Positions 52,869 to 62,532 are shown, counted from the stretch's first letter. The stretch is 64,000 nucleotides of DNA from Stutzerimonas stutzeri (GCF_024448715.1 NZ_JAMOHZ010000006.1:248001-312000); one strand, 5' to 3'. Numbers and translations: made by a program. Notes: generated by a model not told the origin, from the sequence alone.

Positions 52869-55208
52869 GTGGCGGTCATCATCAGTGCAATCCTGTGCAT
52901 CATCATCGGTCTGGCGCTTGCAGTTGGCGGCTGGAAAGTCATCGATCTTGGCGGTACCTGGTATTTCGCGGTCCTTGCGGTGGGCTTCTTGCTGACCGGC
53001 GTGCTGCTACTGGCCAAGCGCCGCTCTGCGCTCTGGGTTTACGCATTGGTCATGCTCGGCGCACTGGGCTGGGCGATCTACGAGGTGGGCTTCGACTGGT
53101 GGCAACTGGCACCGCGCGGCAGCATCATCGCTCCGCTGGGGTTGTGGTTGCTCACTCCGTGGATTGCCCAACGACTGGGTTGGCAGCATTTCGGTGCTCG
53201 CGCCTGGGGCGGTAGCGCGATCCCACTGATGATTGCAGTGGCGCTTTGGGGCGCAACCGCCTTGCACGCGATCACCACCGACAGCCACGACATCAAGGGC
53301 ATGCTGCCGCAACCCCTGGCCGCCGCGCCTGCCGCTCAGGTGAATACCGCTGACAATGTGCCGGAAGGCGAATGGCATGCCTATGGACGTACTCAGCATG
53401 GCACCCGGTATTCGCCACTTGCGCAGATCACGCCGAGCAACGTCGATCGCCTGGAAGAGGTCTGGCATTACCACACCGGTGATCTGCGTCGCCCCGACGA
53501 TCCCAACGAAACCACCTACGAAGTCACACCGCTGAAGATCGATGACAGCCTCTACATCTGCACGCCGCACAACTTTGTCATAGCGCTCGATGCCGAGACG
53601 GGCCAGGAGCGTTGGCGTTTCGACCCGCAGGTTCCGGATTCGACCAACCGGCAGCATCTGACCTGCCGTGGGCTTTCATACCATGTCAGCGAAACGCCCA
53701 TAGGCGAATCCTGCCAGCAGCGGTTGTTCATGCCGACGGCCGACGCACGACTGATCGCGCTGGATGCCAAGACCGGCCAGGTCTGCCCGGCATTCGGCAA
53801 TAACGGTACGGTAAATCTCTGGGCGAACATGCCGCATGTAAAGGAGGGCTTTTACTACTCCACATCGCCGCCTGTGGTCGCCAACGATCTGGTTATCATC
53901 GGCGGTGCGGTTAACGACAACGTCTCGATCAACGAGCCCTCCGGTGTAATTCGCGCCTATGACGTGCTGACTGGCGAGCTGAAGTGGAACTGGGACCCGG
54001 GCAATCCGGAGCAGACCGAGCCGATCGCTGAGGGCGAAACCTACAGCGAGAGCACGCCGAACAGCTGGAGCATCTCCAGCGCTGATGAAGAGTTGGGGCT
54101 GATTTACGTGCCGCTGGGCAATCAGGTGCCCGATCAGTGGGGCGGCAATCGCAGCGAGAACAGTGAGCGCTTTTCGTCTTCCATCGTTGCGCTCGATCTC
54201 GATACCGGCGAGCTGCGCTGGGTATTCCAGACCGTGCATCACGATCTTTGGGATATGGATGTGCCGGCACAGCCGAGTCTGGTCGATATCGACACGGAAA
54301 ACGGGCCGGTGCCGGCGCTGGTCGCGCCAACCAAGCAGGGCGATATCTATGTGCTTGATCGCCGGACTGGCAAGCCGATTCTGCCGGTCCGCGAAGTGCC
54401 GGCGCCGCAGGGTGCCGCCGAGGGCGACTGGGCGGCGCCTACCCAACCGGCCTCGGCGCTGTCCTACGAGCCGCCGATTCTGCAAGGCAAGGACCTTTGG
54501 GGCGCGACGTTCATCGATCAGATGATGTGTCACATCCAGTTCCACTCACTTCGCTACGAGGGTCGCTATACGCCGCCGTCCACCCAGGGTTCGCTCATTC
54601 ATCCAGGCAATTTCGGTGTGTTCAACTGGGGCGGGGTTGCGGTCGATCCGGTGAGGCAGATGGTGTTCAGTACGCCTGCCTATTTGCCGTTCACGTCAAC
54701 GCTGATTCCCCGCGAGAATGATCAGGACACCTATGTTTCCAATAAAGAGCCGTATCTCAACGAGAACTTCGGCGCGCCCTTTGCAGTCGAGTTGAAAGCC
54801 TTCGTTTCACCCATCGGCCTGCCCTGTATCGCGCCGCCGTGGGGCTATGTGGCTGGCGCCGATCTGCGCACCGGCAAGACTCACTGGATGCGCAAGAACG
54901 GCACCGTACGTGACCGCGCGCCGATACCTCTGCCATTCAAAATGGGCGTGCCGAGCCTCGGCGGGCCGATGCTTACGGCCGGTGGCGTGGCCTTTCTCAG
55001 CGGCACGCTGGATTACTACTTGCGCGCTTACGACGTCACCACCGGTAAGCAGTTGGGCGAATGGCGGCTGCCGGCCGGTGGCCAGTCGACGCCTATAACC
55101 TACCTGAGCCGTTCGGGGCGACAGATGGTGGTCGTGGTTGCGGGCGGCCACGGCTCCCTTGGGACCAAGGCTGGAGACTCAGTCATTGCCTATGCCTTGC
55201 CGCAATAG
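52869..55208 (+). CDS. gcd: Membrane-bound PQQ glucose dehydrogenase
   Basis: 779 residues. About five TM helices (1 to about 140) anchor it in the inner membrane; the rest is an eight-bladed PQQ propeller in the periplasm. Seen: HLTCRGLSYH (His near E. coli H262), HDLWDMDVPAQPS with the catalytic Asp (E. coli D466), and APTKQGDIYVLDRRTG with the PQQ-contacting Lys. It oxidises glucose to gluconolactone and passes electrons to ubiquinone. It starts with GTG at 52869 after GGAGGGGA. It is a single gene here. Confidence 0.95.
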   Translation: MAVIISAILCIIIGLALAVGGWKVIDLGGTWYFAVLAVGFLLTGVLLLAKRRSALWVYALVMLGALGWAIYEVGFDWWQLAPRGSIIAPLGLWLLTPWIAQRLGWQHFGARAWGGSAIPLMIAVALWGATALHAITTDSHDIKGMLPQPLAAAPAAQVNTADNVPEGEWHAYGRTQHGTRYSPLAQITPSNVDRLEEVWHYHTGDLRRPDDPNETTYEVTPLKIDDSLYICTPHNFVIALDAETGQERWRFDPQVPDSTNRQHLTCRGLSYHVSETPIGESCQQRLFMPTADARLIALDAKTGQVCPAFGNNGTVNLWANMPHVKEGFYYSTSPPVVANDLVIIGGAVNDNVSINEPSGVIRAYDVLTGELKWNWDPGNPEQTEPIAEGETYSESTPNSWSISSADEELGLIYVPLGNQVPDQWGGNRSENSERFSSSIVALDLDTGELRWVFQTVHHDLWDMDVPAQPSLVDIDTENGPVPALVAPTKQGDIYVLDRRTGKPILPVREVPAPQGAAEGDWAAPTQPASALSYEPPILQGKDLWGATFIDQMMCHIQFHSLRYEGRYTPPSTQGSLIHPGNFGVFNWGGVAVDPVRQMVFSTPAYLPFTSTLIPRENDQDTYVSNKEPYLNENFGAPFAVELKAFVSPIGLPCIAPPWGYVAGADLRTGKTHWMRKNGTVRDRAPIPLPFKMGVPSLGGPMLTAGGVAFLSGTLDYYLRAYDVTTGKQLGEWRLPAGGQSTPITYLSRSGRQMVVVVAGGHGSLGTKAGDSVIAYALPQ

Positions 55209-55340
55209 CTGCTATCGAACAGGCCAGATCATGATTGCGTCTGGTCTTAAGACAACGATGTGATTCGGCTGGCCGCGTTGGCGCGCTCGCGTCCTACGGG
55301 CCTGCTAGAATCGCCGCCTTCGACTCACAGGACTCGTCAC

Positions 55341-56177
55341 ATGGCCGCAATCGGGCGCTTCAACAGCCTTCAGATCGTCAAGCACACCGGTTTCGGCCTC
55401 TATCTCGATGGCGGTCCGGATGGCGAGATTCTTCTGCCCAATCGCTATATTCCAAAGAACGTGCCCACCGAAGTCGAAGACTGGCTGAACGTATTCATCT
55501 ACCTCGACAGCGAAGACAAGCTCATTGCGACCACTGAGAAACCCAAGGTTCAGGTCGGAGAGTTCGCCAGCCTCAAGGTGGCTGAGATCAATCGAGTCGG
55601 GCTCTTCCTCGACTGGGGCCTGCCCAAGGATCTCCTGCTGCCTCATTCCGAGGAAAAGCGCCCGCTGAACGAAGGCGACTATTGTGTCGTCCACGTCTAT
55701 CTCGATAAGCACACACGACGCATCACCGCCACCGCGCGGCTGGACCGCTACCTCGACAAAACCCCGCCTCGTTACAAGGTCGGCGAGGCGGTGGATCTGC
55801 TCGTGGTGGAGCCGACCGAACTCGGCCACAAGGCGATCATCAACGGAAAGCATTGGGGTCTGATCCATAAGAACGAGGCGTTCAAGTTCCTGCGCGGCGG
55901 CATTCGCGAAAAGGGCTACATCAAGGAAATCCGTGCTGACGGCAAAATCAGTCTCAGTCTTCAGCCGGTGGGCAGTGAGGCCGGCGATGCCTTACAGGCA
56001 CTGATTCTGCAGAAGCTTCAGGAAAACCAAGGCAGCCTGCCAGTCAGTGACAAGACCGCGGCTGACGAGATTGCGCGTCTGTTCGGCGTCAGCAAAGGCA
56101 ACTTCAAGAAGGCCATCGGCGGTCTCTACAAGCAGGGCCGAATCGTCATTCATCCGGATCGCATCGAGCGCACCTGA
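55341..56177 (+). CDS. cvfB: CvfB-family S1 RNA-binding protein
   Basis: 278 residues. Three S1-like domains (about 5-65, 75-135, 150-205) and a C-terminal winged helix (about 225-275, DEIARLFGVSKGNFKKAIGG). This is CvfB/YitL, a nucleic-acid-binding protein linked to virulence regulation in Staphylococcus. The ATG at 55341 after AGGA gives the conserved start; an earlier Met 27 codons upstream is not supported. Confidence 0.9.
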   Translation: MAAIGRFNSLQIVKHTGFGLYLDGGPDGEILLPNRYIPKNVPTEVEDWLNVFIYLDSEDKLIATTEKPKVQVGEFASLKVAEINRVGLFLDWGLPKDLLLPHSEEKRPLNEGDYCVVHVYLDKHTRRITATARLDRYLDKTPPRYKVGEAVDLLVVEPTELGHKAIINGKHWGLIHKNEAFKFLRGGIREKGYIKEIRADGKISLSLQPVGSEAGDALQALILQKLQENQGSLPVSDKTAADEIARLFGVSKGNFKKAIGGLYKQGRIVIHPDRIERT

Positions 56178-56197
56178 TCCTGCCAAAGCGGGGCTAG

Positions 56198-56384
56198 ACA
56201 GGCTGTGTGAAAACTACTGCGCTCGGTTAGGCTGCGTTAAAAACAGGCTCGGATGCGAGCCCTGTCGGAATGCTCATTTACAGCTCGTAACTCGAGTGCG
56301 AGCCCAGTCCGCTTCCTCGCCTGTTTTTGTGGGGACGCCTAGTTCTTGCCTAACCTTCGCTCGCTACGTTTTCACACGGCCTGT
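56198..56384. mobile_element. 187-bp MITE-like element
   Basis: Terminal 17-bp inverted repeats, ACAGGCTGTGTGAAAAC (56198-56214) and GTTTTCACACGGCCTGT (56368-56384), match at 16 positions; inner segments are also roughly complementary. No coding capacity. It contains GAATGCTCATTT (56268-56279), shared with the degenerate copy at 11927-12036. It lies 20 bp after the cvfB stop. Confidence 0.75.
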
Positions 56385-57090
56385 AGAGATGGCGCCCGCT
56401 ACTTTCCTCCCGCCGGTCGCACCCGAGCCACGCATTGCCGTGCTCGCTATCGGAAACGCCTCTAAATCCAGCTCTTATGCTGGTTTGCGGCGTATCGGTC
56501 GGTTCTCGTCCGGCAAGGCTTCGGCGTATCACCGCTTATCCCATGAGCACTACTGATGTAACGAAGGCGGAACTCGCGCCGATCGAGCCATGTCCAGAGA
56601 GAGCGCCTGAATTCTGTGGCGTTTCGCGAGGACAGGCCACACGTCGCGCGCCGGAGGTGGTGAGGGGGCGGGTGATGTCGCTTTTGAACATGCTTAATCG
56701 CGAGCAATAGATTCAGGTACGTCTGGCTTGCGTTCAGACCGTCCAGCAAGGCGCGATCTCGCCTCTCTAATAACAAAGCACCCGACCATTTTTTGTTTTG
56801 CCTGCCTCGGTCTGCTGATCAGAGCTGCATGCGGCTTTGTTTGTTCGATGGCTGGCCGCTGTTCATTACCGCTGCAGGGCCCATTCCCTGGGGCGGTAGC
56901 GTGCCTGAAGCGGTGGACGCGGCTCCAGCCACGAAACGCTTTGACACGTTATCGAGCTCACCGCTCATTAATTCTGCAACTGTCGGGGATATCTGCGGTC
57001 TGTTGCGTGTCTATGCCTCCTCACATCAGCCAGGCGTCGCGGCCGGAGTCGAGGCATGAACAATAATTTATCTCCGAGAAGGGATTCCAA
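56385..57090 (+). promoter_or_regulatory. Long leader/control region of exopolysaccharide operon
   Basis: 706 bases with no gene I can support (frames present lack ribosome sites and family similarity). Its main element is the ops site at 56892-56903. The AGAAGGGATT ribosome site of the first gene is at its end. The promoter is probably between 56385 and about 56880. Confidence 0.6.
56892..56903 (+). promoter_or_regulatory. ops element (RfaH recruitment site)
   Basis: GGCGGTAGCGTG, an exact match to the operon polarity suppressor consensus, with GGGG before it as in the JUMPstart sequence. It is on the sense strand 188 bp before the first polysaccharide gene. RfaH (a NusG paralogue) binds paused polymerase there and prevents termination in long surface-polysaccharide operons. 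Confidence 0.85.
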
Positions 57091-58248
57091 ATGAGGAAGA
57101 TCACGCTCCCAGGTGTATCGCTACTGTGCCTTGCGGCCACCAACAGCTGGGCCGCTAGCGATCCACAGGATATTCGCATTGGTGGTTTCGAGTTCACCCC
57201 GACGTTGGTCGTGCGCGAGAGCTATGACGACAACTACCGCGGTCTGGCGGATAACGAGCAGGCGTCCTGGGTAACGGGTATTAACCCGACCTTCCTGCTC
57301 GGAACGGGCAATCGCAACAGCGAATACGAACTCGAGTACTCCTTCAACAGCGATATCTTTCATTCGGATTCCGAAGCCAGCAATACCGATCACCATCTGC
57401 AGCTCAGAAGCGTCATGGAATTCACCTCACGTCATCGTTTGAGCTGGGGCCTTGCCTACCACCGCGTGGAGGAAACTGCCGATACCGAGGCTGAAACCGA
57501 GAACGACAAGTACAGCAGGGCCATTGCCCGTGCTGCCTACCGTTTTGGTGCCCAGAGCGCTCGTAACCAGCTGGAGTTCGGCACCAACTACGAGCAGCGT
57601 CGTTATCACAACAGCGACAATCTCAACGCCTCCGAAGAACGCGACAGCCTGATGTTGAATTCCATCTGGTATCACCGCCTCGGTTCTCGTACCCGCTCGC
57701 TGGTAGAGGTGCGACACACCGACCATGACTACAAGCTCGCCAGTGCGCTGCGCGACAGCACCAACATGGCACTGCTCGGTGGTGCTACCTGGGAGGCGAC
57801 GTCGAAGACCTCCGGCATGTTCAAGCTCGGCGCCGAGCGCAAGGACTTCGACAGCGACCAGCGAGAGGATTTCACCAGCCCCATGTGGGAGGTCGGCGTC
57901 ACCTGGAAGCCGCGCACCTATTCGGCGTTCAATCTGACCTCGCGGCGTGCCTTCGATGAAGGCGACGACGGCGCCAGCACCATCAATGACTGGACCACCT
58001 TGGCTACGTGGGACCACGAATGGACCTCTCGTATTGCAACCGAACTGCTCTACCGCTTTTCGGATCGAGAGTACGAAGGAATCAATCGGGACGATGAACG
58101 CACCGGCTACGGTGCTGGCGTGACCTGGTCGCCGGACCGTTGGATCGACGTGACTCTGTCGTACCTCAGAACGGAAAACGACTCCAGCCTGAGCTCCGAA
58201 ACCTATGACCGAAACGTTTACCTGCTGAATTTCGACCTGAGCCTTTGA
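57091..58248 (+). CDS. Outer-membrane beta-barrel of the polysaccharide exporter
   Basis: 385 residues. Signal peptide (1-21, SWAA/S), then alternating amphipathic strands with Arg/Asp/Glu-rich loops through to the end (RNVYLLNFDLSL), as in the BBP2-type barrels found in exopolysaccharide loci (VpsM-like, Wzp-like). It has strands of about 10 residues and could form a barrel of 16-18 strands. Being next to a small OPX protein, it probably provides the outer-membrane pore that OPX lacks. It is first in the operon; the next gene is 40 bp away. Confidence 0.8.
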   Translation: MRKITLPGVSLLCLAATNSWAASDPQDIRIGGFEFTPTLVVRESYDDNYRGLADNEQASWVTGINPTFLLGTGNRNSEYELEYSFNSDIFHSDSEASNTDHHLQLRSVMEFTSRHRLSWGLAYHRVEETADTEAETENDKYSRAIARAAYRFGAQSARNQLEFGTNYEQRRYHNSDNLNASEERDSLMLNSIWYHRLGSRTRSLVEVRHTDHDYKLASALRDSTNMALLGGATWEATSKTSGMFKLGAERKDFDSDQREDFTSPMWEVGVTWKPRTYSAFNLTSRRAFDEGDDGASTINDWTTLATWDHEWTSRIATELLYRFSDREYEGINRDDERTGYGAGVTWSPDRWIDVTLSYLRTENDSSLSSETYDRNVYLLNFDLSL

Positions 58249-58288
58249 CGCCGGGTAGAACCTAATCAGTACCAAGGAGAAGCCGACC

Positions 58289-58822
58289 ATGTTCATGCCG
58301 AACACCTTCAAATACTTATCGCTGCTGTTGCTGCTGGCTTTCAGCGCCGGTGCCAATGCCGCCCAATATCAGCTGGGCTCGGGCGATGTGATCAGCGTCA
58401 GCGTTCATGGCGAGCCTGATCTGTCCTTCGAAGAAATACGCCTGACCGACGCCGGCACTTTTACCTTTCCCTTTATTGGCGAGGTGGACGCCGACGGCAA
58501 AACGTCCGGTGAAGTACGCAACCTACTGGTGGAAAAGCTCAAGGATGGTTACCTGATCGACCCCCGCGTATCTGTGTCGGTGGTCAGTTACCGCGAGTTC
58601 TATATTGCCGGTGAGGTCAAGCTGCCTGGCGGTTATCCCTATCAGCCTGGGCTCACCCTGGACCGGGCAATCGCCTTGGCTGGTGGTCTGACCGAGCGTG
58701 CGTCGACCAAACGTATGACCATTGTGCGGGGCTCCGAAGGTAGCCGCGCCGAAGAGGAAGCCACTATGAATACCCGGGTCCGTCCTGGCGATACGATCAA
58801 CATCGACGAAGGATTCTTTTGA
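58289..58822 (+). CDS. Small polysaccharide export (OPX/Wza-like) protein
   Basis: 177 residues. Signal peptide (1 to about 25, GANAA/Q), a Poly_export domain (YQLGSGDVISVSVHGEPDLS, then TFPFIGEV) and one SLBB domain (FYIAGEVKLPGGYPYQPGLTL). No lipobox and no C-terminal amphipathic helix, unlike Wza (about 380 residues), so it cannot span the outer membrane by itself. AAGGAG is 9 nt before the ATG at 58289. Its stop overlaps the next start (TGATG). Confidence 0.9.
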   Translation: MFMPNTFKYLSLLLLLAFSAGANAAQYQLGSGDVISVSVHGEPDLSFEEIRLTDAGTFTFPFIGEVDADGKTSGEVRNLLVEKLKDGYLIDPRVSVSVVSYREFYIAGEVKLPGGYPYQPGLTLDRAIALAGGLTERASTKRMTIVRGSEGSRAEEEATMNTRVRPGDTINIDEGFF

Positions 58823-61017
58823 TGAACAGCCCAGTTCGCCCGGACCGACCATGGCAGCGCCCAGCCGGCGCAGTCGATAGCGACTTCATAGACATGAAAA
58901 AAATCTGGCATGCGATCTGGTCGCGCAAGTGGGGCATCGCCCTGCTGGTAGGGATCGTCGCCGTGCTGATGGTCATCCTGGTGTCGCGGATGACGCCAAT
59001 CTATAAAGCCGTCGCATCGGTGCTGATCGAGACGAAGGGCACGCCGGTATTGTCGTTCCAGCCTGCAAGCGATTCTCCTGTCGAACTCAGCGAATACCTG
59101 CAGACCCAGCTCAGCTTGATGCAGAGCCGTGGCGTCGCGGAGCGTGTGGTACGTGACCTGAACCTGACCGAGCATCCGGAGTTTGATCCGCGCCAACAGC
59201 CCGGCCCGCTGATCGATTTCGCTGGCATCGTCGATACGCTGACCGGCGACGAGCCCGAGCCGCTCACCGAAGCGCAAATCATGGATCACGCCACTCAGGT
59301 ATTCATGGACCGTACATCCGTTTGGGTCGAGGGCAAGAGCCAGCTGGTCTATCTGTCGGTTTCCATGGCAGATCGCCTGACCGCTGCGCAAGCCACCAAT
59401 CAACTGGCCCAGGCTTACATCGAGGCTCAGTTGGAGGCGAAGGTCGACATGTCGATGACTGCTGCCAGCTGGATGAATGACCGTCTGGTCTCCCTGCGGG
59501 AAAATCTACAGGCCTCCGAAGACCGCCTCCAGGCCTATCTGGACGCCGAAGGATTGGTCGATCTGGATGGCGTCGGCACCATCAGCGCCAACGAGCTGTC
59601 TCTGACTGGCGACCGGATGATCGACGCCCGCCGTGAGCGTGCCGAGGCCGAAAGCCAGTACCGTCAGGTCGAATCCATGCGTAGCCAGGGCTGGGAGCGT
59701 CTGGCCAGCGTACCGGCGGTCCTCGGTCATCCACTGATCCAGCAATTCAAGGCCGATCAGGCACATGCCCGTTCGCGCGTCGAAGATCTCTCGCGTCGCT
59801 ACGGTGATCGCCACCCTGGAATGGTTTCCGCGCGTTCCGATCTGAATGCGGCAACTGCCAGTCTGCGTCAGCAGGTCGAGCAGGTGGTGGCGAGCATCGA
59901 GCGCAACTATCAACTGGCCGTGGCCAACGAGAACTCGCTGCGCGCCTCGTTCGACGAGAACAAGGACCGCATCCAGGACATTTCCCGCAAGGAATTCAAG
60001 GTGCGTGATCTGCAGCGCGAGGTCGAAAGCGACCGCGCACTGTACGACACCTTTATGACCCGCCTGCAGGAAACCACTGCGACTTCGGACTTGAGTTCCA
60101 CCAATGCCCGTGTGGTCGATTCGGCCATTCCGCCGGCTGAGCCCAGCGCGCCGAACACCAAGTTGATCCTGGTGGTGGCGTTGTTCCTGGCGTTGGTACT
60201 CGGCATTGCGCAGGCGATCATCCGCGAAATTCTCGACAACACCTTCAAGAGTTCCGAAGAAGTCGAGACCAAGCTGAACCTGCCGGTGATGGGTATCGTC
60301 CCGCAGGTGCCGCGCAAGCTGCGCAAGGAAGTCAGCCACCTGTTCGAGCGCAGCGGGGACAAACGCTTCTGCGAAGCCGTGCGAACCATTCGTACCAACC
60401 TGCTGCTGAGCGAAGCCGGTCAACCGCGACAGGTACTGGTAATCACCTCCACCGCGCCGGGCGAGGGCAAGAGTTCGGTTTCGGCCAACCTCGCGTTCGC
60501 TGTCGGTCAGCTGCATCGCGTTCTGCTGATTGACGCCGACTTGCGCCGCGCGACGCTGGACAAGTCATTCGATCTCAAGCCGGGGGCACCCGGTCTGGTG
60601 AACCTGATCGGTGGTAATGCCAAGCTCGAGGAGTGCATCCAGACGGTTGGTAACGTCGACATGATCGCGGCCGGTGCGGCGCCATCCAACCCGCTGGAGC
60701 TGCTGTCCTCGCCGCGTTTCGCCAAACTTCTTGAGGTCCTCAAGGGCCGTTATGACCGAATCATCATCGACTCGCCGCCGAGCCAGGCGGTCAGCGATGC
60801 GGCCGTATTGTCGACCCTCGCCGACGCGGTGATTTACGTGGTCAAGTCCGACAGCACCTTGATCCCACACGTACAGAAGGGTGTGAGTCAGCTGCAGAAC
60901 AGCAGCGCGCCGGTAGCCGGTGTCGTGCTCAACCATGTCGATATCGAAAAAGCCAAGAAGAACGGTCAGTTCCGTGGCTACTACGACCATTACGGATACA
61001 GCGAGCAGACGGTCTAG
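58822..61017 (+). CDS. Polysaccharide co-polymerase with BY-kinase domain (Wzc-like)
   Basis: 731 residues. Wzz domain (about 20-130, TM helix at GIALLVGIVAVLMVILV), long coiled periplasmic region (about 200-420), a second TM helix (about 445-465, LILVVALFLALVLGIAQA), then a cytoplasmic tyrosine kinase: Walker A STAPGEGKSS (near 543), Walker A' LLIDADLRR (near 570), Walker B IIIDSPPS (near 648) and a Tyr-rich tail RGYYDHYGYSEQ (near 720). It controls chain length and export through cycles of tail phosphorylation. ATG at 58822 overlaps the OPX stop by one base. Confidence 0.94.
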   Translation: MNSPVRPDRPWQRPAGAVDSDFIDMKKIWHAIWSRKWGIALLVGIVAVLMVILVSRMTPIYKAVASVLIETKGTPVLSFQPASDSPVELSEYLQTQLSLMQSRGVAERVVRDLNLTEHPEFDPRQQPGPLIDFAGIVDTLTGDEPEPLTEAQIMDHATQVFMDRTSVWVEGKSQLVYLSVSMADRLTAAQATNQLAQAYIEAQLEAKVDMSMTAASWMNDRLVSLRENLQASEDRLQAYLDAEGLVDLDGVGTISANELSLTGDRMIDARRERAEAESQYRQVESMRSQGWERLASVPAVLGHPLIQQFKADQAHARSRVEDLSRRYGDRHPGMVSARSDLNAATASLRQQVEQVVASIERNYQLAVANENSLRASFDENKDRIQDISRKEFKVRDLQREVESDRALYDTFMTRLQETTATSDLSSTNARVVDSAIPPAEPSAPNTKLILVVALFLALVLGIAQAIIREILDNTFKSSEEVETKLNLPVMGIVPQVPRKLRKEVSHLFERSGDKRFCEAVRTIRTNLLLSEAGQPRQVLVITSTAPGEGKSSVSANLAFAVGQLHRVLLIDADLRRATLDKSFDLKPGAPGLVNLIGGNAKLEECIQTVGNVDMIAAGAAPSNPLELLSSPRFAKLLEVLKGRYDRIIIDSPPSQAVSDAAVLSTLADAVIYVVKSDSTLIPHVQKGVSQLQNSSAPVAGVVLNHVDIEKAKKNGQFRGYYDHYGYSEQTV

Positions 61018-61172
61018 CCCGCCTCGCCGATCCATCGCCCGGTCAGGTCCCGCCAGCGTGCGGCCCTGGCCCGGTTTGGACGTCTGCCCAGCAAGCGAAT
61101 TGCGCCACCGGCCACCGAAAGGGTCGCGCCGAGGCACGCCTGTATCAATGTTTTTGAATCGAGGATCCTGCT

Positions 61173-62519
61173 ATGAACATCACCGTCGTTGGAAGCGGCT
61201 ACGTGGGGCTGGTTACCGGTGCCTGCATCGCGGAAATGGGTAACACGGTCTACTGCGTCGATGTCGACAAGACCAAGATCGACAACCTGAAGCAGGGCAT
61301 TCTGCCGATCTACGAGCCTGGCCTCGAAGAAATCGTCACCGAAAACCATGCGTCCGGACGTCTGCACTTCACCACTTCGCTGGGCGAGGCGGTCGAACAA
61401 TCGGAAGTGTTCTTCATCGCCGTCGGCACGCCGCCCGGTGAAGACGGCTCGGCCGACCTGCGCTACGTGCTGGAAGTCGCGCGGCAGATCGGCGATACGC
61501 TGACCGGCCCGGCGATTGTCGTGAACAAGTCCACTGTGCCGGTGGGCACGGCAGATCTGGTTCGTGCGGCGGTGGCCGAGCGCCTCGAAGCCCGTGGGGT
61601 CGCCATCGAATTCTCGGTCGTGTCGAACCCGGAATTCCTCAAGGAAGGCGCCGCGGTCAATGACTTCATGCATCCCGACCGGATCGTCATCGGCGCCGAC
61701 AACGAGCACGCTCGCCAGGTAATGAGCGCCCTCTACGCGCCCTTTATCCGCAATCGCCCACGCACCATGTTCATGGGTATTCGCGACGCGGAAATGACCA
61801 AGTACGCCGCCAACGCCATGCTGGCGACCAAGATTTCCTTCATGAACGAGATCGCCAGCCTTTGCGAGCGCCTCGACGTCGACGTCGAGAACGTGCGCCT
61901 GGGTATCGGCTCGGACGAGCGCATCGGCTATCACTTCATCTATGCCGGCTGCGGCTACGGCGGCTCCTGCTTCCCGAAGGACGTCAAGGCGCTGATCAAC
62001 ATCGCCCATCAGAACGACTTCGAGCCCAAGCTGCTACAGGCCGTCGAGGCTCGTAACGATCAGCAGAAACATTCACTGTTCAACAAGATTTCCACGCATT
62101 TCAACGGCGATCTCAGCGGTCGCACCTTTGCCGTCTGGGGGCTGGCGTTCAAGCCCGGCACCGATGACATGCGCGAAGCGCCGAGCATCGTGCTGATCAA
62201 CAGCCTGATCAATGCCGGCGCCAAGGTTCGCGCCTTCGATCCGGTGGCCCGCGAGACCGCCCGCAGCGAGTTCCCGGAAGCCTGGTTCGCCGATGGCCGC
62301 TTGCAGATCGTCGAAGGCCAGTACGAGGCTGCCATCGATGCCGACGCACTATGCCTGGTGACCGAATGGAAGCCGTTCCGCCGTCCGGACTTTCGCGCCT
62401 TGAAGCGTCTTCTGAACACCCCACTGATCATCGACGGGCGTAACCAGTACGACCGCGAACAGGTCAAACGCGAAGGTTTCGGCTATTACGGCATCGGCCG
62501 TCAGCCGGTTCAGGCCTGA
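61173..62519 (+). CDS. ugd: UDP-glucose 6-dehydrogenase
   Basis: 448 residues. It oxidises UDP-glucose to UDP-glucuronate with 2 NAD+. Seen: GSGYVGLVTGACIAEMG, STVPVGTADLV, NPEFLKEGAAVNDF, and GCGYGGSCFPKDVKAL with the catalytic Cys (about 268). GAGGAT is before the ATG at 61173. It supplies uronic acid, so the polymer should be acidic. The 155-bp gap before it has no clear terminator. Confidence 0.93.
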   Translation: MNITVVGSGYVGLVTGACIAEMGNTVYCVDVDKTKIDNLKQGILPIYEPGLEEIVTENHASGRLHFTTSLGEAVEQSEVFFIAVGTPPGEDGSADLRYVLEVARQIGDTLTGPAIVVNKSTVPVGTADLVRAAVAERLEARGVAIEFSVVSNPEFLKEGAAVNDFMHPDRIVIGADNEHARQVMSALYAPFIRNRPRTMFMGIRDAEMTKYAANAMLATKISFMNEIASLCERLDVDVENVRLGIGSDERIGYHFIYAGCGYGGSCFPKDVKALINIAHQNDFEPKLLQAVEARNDQQKHSLFNKISTHFNGDLSGRTFAVWGLAFKPGTDDMREAPSIVLINSLINAGAKVRAFDPVARETARSEFPEAWFADGRLQIVEGQYEAAIDADALCLVTEWKPFRRPDFRALKRLLNTPLIIDGRNQYDREQVKREGFGYYGIGRQPVQA

Positions 62520-62532
62520 GCGGGAATCGCGA

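Noticed and set aside
56435..56710. 91-codon GTG frame in the polysaccharide leader
   Set aside because: No ribosome site for the GTG or the inner ATG, no family similarity; better read as untranslated leader.
56385..56891. Riboswitch or structured RNA in the leader
   Set aside because: I could not recognise a known aptamer fold; only the ops element is clear.
59506..60516. Long frame antisense to the Wzc-like gene
   Set aside because: It lies wholly inside a gene with clear Walker motifs and shows no domain of its own.
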